Assembly: GCA_945910005.1 (NCBI GenBank)
Contig: OX246739.1
Location: forward strand, 7,160,001 to 7,224,000
Length of the DNA: 64,000 nucleotides
Direction: 5' to 3'
Source of the DNA: Isoperla grammatica
Lineage: Eukaryota; Arthropoda; Insecta; Plecoptera; Perlodidae
Positions 59,125 through 64,000 of this stretch are shown piece after piece. Numbering within the stretch: the stretch's first letter is position 1; each line of letters starts with the position of its first letter. The notes under the pieces were generated by a model. It made no database searches. It was given only the letters and a program-made list of their open reading frames with translations, and was not told the DNA's origin. The translations under genes were made by a program, and so were the position numbers.

Positions 59125-59880
59125 GGTGAATCTACCCCCATATTCTTTTTTTTTATTATACATAATGAACACATGGAGTTAGTATATTAAATAAGCTCAT
59201 TTGAGAAGATCAAAACTAATTTTCAAGCCCATTTTGGAGGAGCCGTATGGTATTTACAACGGGTTTTATGACAAATACGGCTTGCAACTACGTTTAAACC
59301 ACATATGCGTTTGGTATGCGATTTTTTGTGTACACCTTACCCTCACTATTGGCTATGTGGATTTAGTGTTTTGAAATAATTGTTTTCAATATTTGGTTTA
59401 CTACGATTTATTTTGCTCGCCGGTACAAATACAATTTCCGTACTGGGGAACAAAATAAATCGTAGAAAACCAAATATTGAAAACACTTATTTAAAAACAC
59501 TAAATCCACATAGCCAATAGTGAGGGTAAGGTGTTAACAAAAAATCGCATACCAAACGCGTATGTGGTTTAAACGTAGTTGTTAGCCGTATTTTTCATAA
59601 AACCCGTAGTAAATACCATACGGCTCCTCCAAAATGGGCTTGAAAATTTATTTATTTATTTATTAGGACACATAATATTTATACAATTACAAATTTACTT
59701 ATAATGTATGAAATAATTATTTGAAACAGTTTTCACCGTGTTGTCCATGTCGTAATGTCCTACTTTCCATTTCATATCATTTCTTAGTTTTGATATTCTC
59801 AAATGAGCATATTTCAAATACTAACCCATGTGTTGTCATGCATATTTAAAAAAATAAAATAAATTGGGGGTAGATTCACC
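59125..59880. mobile_element. TTAA-flanked palindromic element
   Basis: Termini GGTGAATCTACCCCCA (59125) and its complement ending at 59880, with TTAA at 59121-59124 and 59881-59884. Long inverted arms: an outer part (59125-59220 / 59787-59880) and an inner part (59221-59420 / 59445-59652). The right arm is interrupted by a ~130-bp insertion (59655-59786). The middle loop is only ~25 bp. No coding capacity. Confidence 0.78.
59655..59786 (-). mobile_element. Retroposon fragment nested in the right arm
   Basis: Present in the right arm only. Read on the minus strand it runs AGAAATGATATG... AGGACATTACGACATGG ... and ends in (AAAT)n, a tail expected of a LINE/SINE 3' end. The left arm crosses the same point uninterrupted (AAAACTAATTTTCAAGCCC). 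So a short 5'-truncated retroposon landed there after the arms were formed. Confidence 0.55.
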
Positions 59881-59884
59881 TTAA

Positions 59885-60440
59885 AGTCGATCGATGATAA
59901 CTGCACATGTAATATAAATCATTCAAATTGTATGTACTGCAAGTTGAGATTAAGCTTGTGAATATTGTAGAAAAAAATATGCACCTACCGCTATTAGTTT
60001 TTTATCTATTGAGTGTTGAAATGCGTTGGAATTCCCTATGTTATACATTGTAACTGAACAAAAACCTACACTTTCAATCGTATAACTTTGCGTAGCACCT
60101 TCAAAAAGTAATATATTGTAACAAATTTTCGTCCTAAATGTAGATAACTTCATGACTAACATGAATACGTTTGAAAAAGATGATCGAACGCAATCCGGTT
60201 TCGAGATATTTGCGCTGGTGTGTCAATTTTACCTCAAATCTACTCAAATTAGAAACTATAAATATACTTTATTAATAAAAAAAAATACATAATTTCAAGA
60301 CGTTCAGTATTAAATGCTACTCACATGTAGTAATTCTTGAAATTCATAATTTAGAATAAAAAAAAGTATTTTTTCATGTCCATTTAATTTGAAAAGTTTA
60401 GTTGTTGTATTGAATGGGTAGTTCACTTCATCGATCGACT
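59885..60440. mobile_element. Second TTAA-flanked element, adjacent
   Basis: Starts right after the shared TTAA with AGTCGATCGATGA and ends with its perfect complement, TCATCGATCGACT, followed by TTAA (60441-60444). The 556-bp interior is AT-rich and non-coding. It shares the left TTAA with the neighbouring palindromic element. Its termini are unrelated to that element, so it is a different family. Confidence 0.65.
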
Positions 60441-60660
60441 TTAAGTAGGAAAAGAGTTATTTATAGCTTTAGATGTAAGGAAAGCAACTGCAAGTAGGTG
60501 ATACCTGCTCCACATCAACAAACAAGGAAATCACATGGAACCTACAAGGATTATTAATACTGTACAAAAGTAATTAGTACTGTCGTTAAGAGTAAGACCG
60601 TCCATCGACTCATATTAACCTAGTGTTATTAACAAATGTGTGTCATGCCATTTGTATGTA

Positions 60661-60735
60661 GTTGTATGTATGTATGTATGTATGTATGTATGTATGTATG
60701 TATGTATGTATGTATGTATGTATGTATGTATGTAG
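60661..60735. repeat. (TATG)n microsatellite
   Basis: About 17 near-perfect tandem copies of GTAT/TATG. Confidence 0.9.
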
Positions 60736-61415
60736 TATTAAAATTAAACTGAATATAAACACAAAATAGTAACAAAGAAGATTTAAAGAGAAAGGCGATT
60801 CAAACATGACTAGTACATCAATATTTTAAGACTAAGTAAAAAAAAAAAACTGTGAATATATAATTAGGTTAAGTGTAAGCATGACTGGTCCCCCAAATGC
60901 TTAAATGTATTATTATTTATTATTCATGCTGGGAATAGGAACAATTAATTACCATTCAGCCCATGCTCTTTTGTCAACCAGATCACATCACATGCATAAT
61001 CATCCGTGTGCGCGTTTTGTAGTAACAACAACATGAAATCAAAAATGTGTAGTTATAAACTAAATCAACTAAAGTTTGGTAAGTACCTACCCTACACGAA
61101 AGATGAATAGTTCATATATATATATACATCATACTGTACACTATTTTTGTTTTTTTAACTAGCAGAAGACTGTTTGAGGAGACAGGGATGAAAAAACTTG
61201 GTATATAATTGTGGCCAAGAGCAAAGTTGAATGATGAGATGAATACAAGGGGGATGGAGAGAACATACACATGTTGAAGAACTTTGCTAACTTATCTGGT
61301 GCTACCTTGGGAGTGACTGGCAGATGAAAGCAGAACCAGCCAGACCAGTGGGAAATGGTTGGCTTAGAGAACAGTGCCCAACTGTTACCCTAACCTCATT
61401 TGTTGTCCTACCATT

Positions 61416-63126
61416 TTATTTAACCACCACCTCAGCACGAGTTGCTTTGAACAGGAGATGTAGCTCCTTGTTAAAGTAAGAACTGTTCCAAGGTCTAATC
61501 TCATGTAACAACATAGAGTAAACTGAAACTCAGGCACATGCTGTGCACTATTATAGCTCTAAAACCTGGTATTTTCATGTCCACTTGTCTACTGATGATA
61601 TGTCCAATAACTCGACTAGAATAGCATGATTACAAGAATAGAGACGTCAAGCAACAAGTATCATCTTGTCCAATATTTTGTTTTCATCATGGCAGCTACT
61701 AACAACAATTAAATACACCAATGAGGAATTACTTGGCAGTTTAATTGGACGTTGAAATACCAGACGTTAGTTAACAAACGCATGCAAATACTTGCAAAAA
61801 TAATAAGAGCATTTAGGGAGCACACGTAAAAATAAAATCATTGGCAATCATTTAAAACCCTATTTTCCTTGACTTGATAGTTGAAACAAAATGTTCCATG
61901 CAACCGACAAAAAATTATTAAAACCCCTAAAACGAGTCTGTCCAAAAAAGTGTTTGTCACTAGGCATGGCCCAAATAAAGACCACCTCCAATCCAATGTC
62001 AAGGGTAGATTTTACGAGCAAAAATATATGGGCGTTGACTTTTAATAGTTATTTATGTGTCCACTTTCCACAAATTGTAATAAATGTTTATTTATTACAA
62101 TTATTTTCTTTATGGATAAAAAAAGAACCATAAAGCAACAAATGTGGCATAGAACTACTTTGAATAAAAAAATTCTACTCTCGGAAGAAGTGTGCCTAAT
62201 GACTAAGAGATACGGAAATAATATACTATCCTATAGGCCTACTATATTATAGCCTACTATCAACATAAAATGTTACCCATGATGCTTTGTGCATACTTGA
62301 GAGCCGTATTAGTATGTAGTTTAAAATTATCAATACCTAGAGTCAAAAAGTTATGTAGGTAAAGTTGATTGAAAAACCGCCATTTTAAGTCTAAAGCAAC
62401 CAGCGGCAGCACGTAGTGTGTTGTGTTCTTTTCCGACTAGGTATTACATTGACGCATTACCATCCTGGCTAAAAAATGTAGGCCTATTAGATTTGTTTGT
62501 ATATATCAGGTAAATTATAGATTTCAATTGCAACTTTTTATTTACGTTAGGCCTATAGCTATAGGCTCAAGTGCAAAAAATAGTAATGTTGAAATAATAA
62601 ACTTAACTTGATAATAGGTCTATCGAATAATTTATACTATTTTTCCGTATCTCTACATATTACCCACACTATAAAACATAAAACTCACTGCAAGTAGCAT
62701 AGAATATCAATGTGCCTTGTACCGTAACTTAATCCTCGCAAAACCGTTATTCTCAAAAAGCAATAGCCTCGTAAGAATTTTAAAAATCCGGGTTAGTAAT
62801 ACATTCTATATATCTAAATATCACTTGAAGTCTCATATTATTCCGCTAGGTTATACTTATTCAATACCGTGTGCAAAGATCATAACGAGTCCCGGCTCGA
62901 CCATCATCTCGTCCGACATGTGGGCGTTGTCACACTGCAACACGACCACCGCCTGCTTGCCGGGCACGCGCTTGCACACATAGTTCTCGTACTGGCGGCG
63001 GTTGTTCTGTCGCGTCTCCAGCGAGCTCAGCCCGGGCGGCCAGCGACGTTCGTGGGCGTTCTCCATGAGGTCGTCCACGATGTGGGGGGGACAGCCGCAC
63101 TCAGACAGTGTGCGCTTGATCATGGC
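61416..63126 (-). CDS. Two 3'-terminal exons of an unrecognised conserved-looking gene (5' part outside window)
   Basis: Minus-strand exons 63126-62868 and 61522-61416 join in phase (1+2) with GT-AG sites, ending at TAA 61418-61416. The first is GC-rich (~60%) in AT-rich surroundings, a strong coding sign. It reads AMIKRTLSECGCPPHIVDDL, MENAHERRWPPGLSSLETRQ, NNRRQYENYVCKRVPGKQAV and on to EPGLVMIFAH. The second adds VYSMLLHEIRPWNSSYF and FKATRAEVVVK. Exact phase agreement and the even protein character make a real gene likely. I could not name the family, and no catalytic motif is visible. An AATAAA on the minus strand overlaps the stop codon (61420-61415), though the real poly(A) site may be later. 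Earlier exons must lie beyond 64000. The 5' half of the penultimate exon is tandemly duplicated upstream. Confidence 0.72.
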
Positions 63127-63690
63127 CTGTGGGACAACACGCACGCTTTACATTGGTCTAGAGCTGACATAACATCCAGCGACGTTCGTGGGCGTTCTCC
63201 ATGAGGTCGTCCACGATGTGGGGGGGACAGCCGCATTCAGACAGTGTGCGCTTGATCATGGCCTGTGGGACAACACGCACGCTTTACATTGGTCTAGCGC
63301 TGACATAACATATCCAGCGACGTTCGTGGGCGTTCTCCATGAGGTCGTCCACGATGTGGGGGGGACAGCCGCACTCAGACAGTGTGCGCTTGATCATGGC
63401 CTGCGGGACAACATGCACGCTTTACATTGGTCTAGAGCCGACATAACATCCAGCGACGTTCGTGGGCGTTCTCCATGAGGTCGTCCACGATGTGGGGGGG
63501 ACAGCCGCACTCAGACAGTGTGCGCTTGATCATGGCCTGTGGGACAACACGCACGCTTTACATTGGTCTAGCGCTGACATAACATCCAGCGACGTTCGTG
63601 GGCGTTCTCCATGAGGTCGTCCACGATGTGGGGGGGACAGCCGCACTCGGACAGTGTGCGCTTGATCATGGCCTGCGGACCAAGCCAGAC
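63127..63690 (-). repeat. Tandem array of exon-half plus splice acceptor (~136-bp units)
   Basis: Reading on the minus strand, the 3' end of the preceding intron (ACCAATGTAAAGCGTGC...TTGTCCCACAG), followed by the first ~86 nt of the exon (GCCATGATCAAGCGC...GAACGTCGCTGG), is repeated head to tail. Acceptor copies lie at ~63127, 63263, 63401, 63537 and 63673, a period of 136 bp (138 once). Only the copy at 63126 continues into the complete exon; the others break off at CGCTGG and run into the next intron piece. The 5'-most copy has a different intron sequence (GGCTTGGTCCGCAG). Copies differ by only a few bases, so the expansion is recent, or an assembly effect. Confidence 0.85.
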
Positions 63691-64000
63691 ATTGGTACAC
63701 CCTCCGCTGCTACCCGACCATCCCTCAACCCCGTGACAACCCGACGAGATGAAACACGTAAGTGAAAATTTTCTTCATACGTAACGAGCTAAATGTGCGC
63801 AATGCTTTTCAAGTCTTTATCAATAAATAAATTACCAACTTACAGGGCAAATTCGATGCACTTTGGATGTACAGTTGCATATAAGACATAAATATAATAT
63901 TAATTAATATTTATTTAAACAAACCCACTTCTAGCACACCGCAGCTGTTAACACTACAGAGCTGAAACGACCAATTAGAGACTGCGTCCATACCACCTTT
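63691..64000. other. Upstream intron of the truncated gene, nothing else seen
   Basis: Presumed intron sequence on the minus strand between the repeat array and exons outside the window. No coding signal on either strand. Confidence 0.35.

Noticed and set aside
63188..63478. 96-codon plus-strand frame across the tandem array
   Set aside because: It is the antisense of the repeated exon half; the real coding strand is minus.

Overview
This is a fragment of an animal nuclear genome. It is AT-rich and intron-rich, with GT-AG introns, no operons and many DNA transposons. The proteins are clearly metazoan, but the dense transposons and the recurrent palindrome TAGGCCTA point to an invertebrate. 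I cannot fix the phylum from sequence alone.

Layout. (1) 129-1888, minus: a complete four-exon NOSIP gene, with its poly(A) signal at 49-54. (2) 2.0-7.6 kb: a transposon field with two hAT elements carrying exact 8-bp target duplications, a TTAA-flanked near-perfect palindrome and a tRNA-derived SINE head. (3) 7723-22837, plus: a complete 18-exon importin-7/8 gene (1050 aa) whose introns hold a broken LINE, several MITEs, a Harbinger remnant and a hAT copy. (4) 22.8-30.3 kb: 3' flank and intergenic DNA with a hAT element, a MITE and a direct repeat. (5) 30290-33064, minus: a complete four-exon UBE2M (NEDD8 E2, 182 aa). (6) 33.1-41.2 kb: intergenic, with a SINE bounded by 12-bp target duplications, minisatellites and a foldback element. 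(7) 41.2-46.6 kb: two weakly known convergent loci that share a 19-bp motif near their presumed promoters. One is a plus-strand gene with no recognised family and a frameshifted last exon; the other is a minus-strand SWIM-like zinc-finger exon. (8) 46775-51682: a 4.9-kb giant inverted repeat whose arms are built of ~300-bp tandem units, with a MITE nested in one arm only. (9) 51.7-61.4 kb: AT-rich non-coding DNA with a hAT element, two TTAA elements placed side by side, and a degenerate hammerhead-like hairpin. (10) 61416-63126, minus: the last two exons of a gene whose penultimate exon has had its 5' half and splice acceptor tandemly duplicated (~136-bp units up to about 63690).

The three well-identified genes are housekeeping genes: nuclear import (IPO7), neddylation (UBE2M) and a U-box-type E3 ligase (NOSIP). 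Their adjacency does not imply a joint pathway. All exon boundaries given for them were checked by hand for GT-AG sites and for reading-frame continuity. The most unusual structures are the palindromic element with satellite-like arms and the splice-acceptor/exon-half array. Family names for transposons rest on terminal repeats and target-site duplications only.
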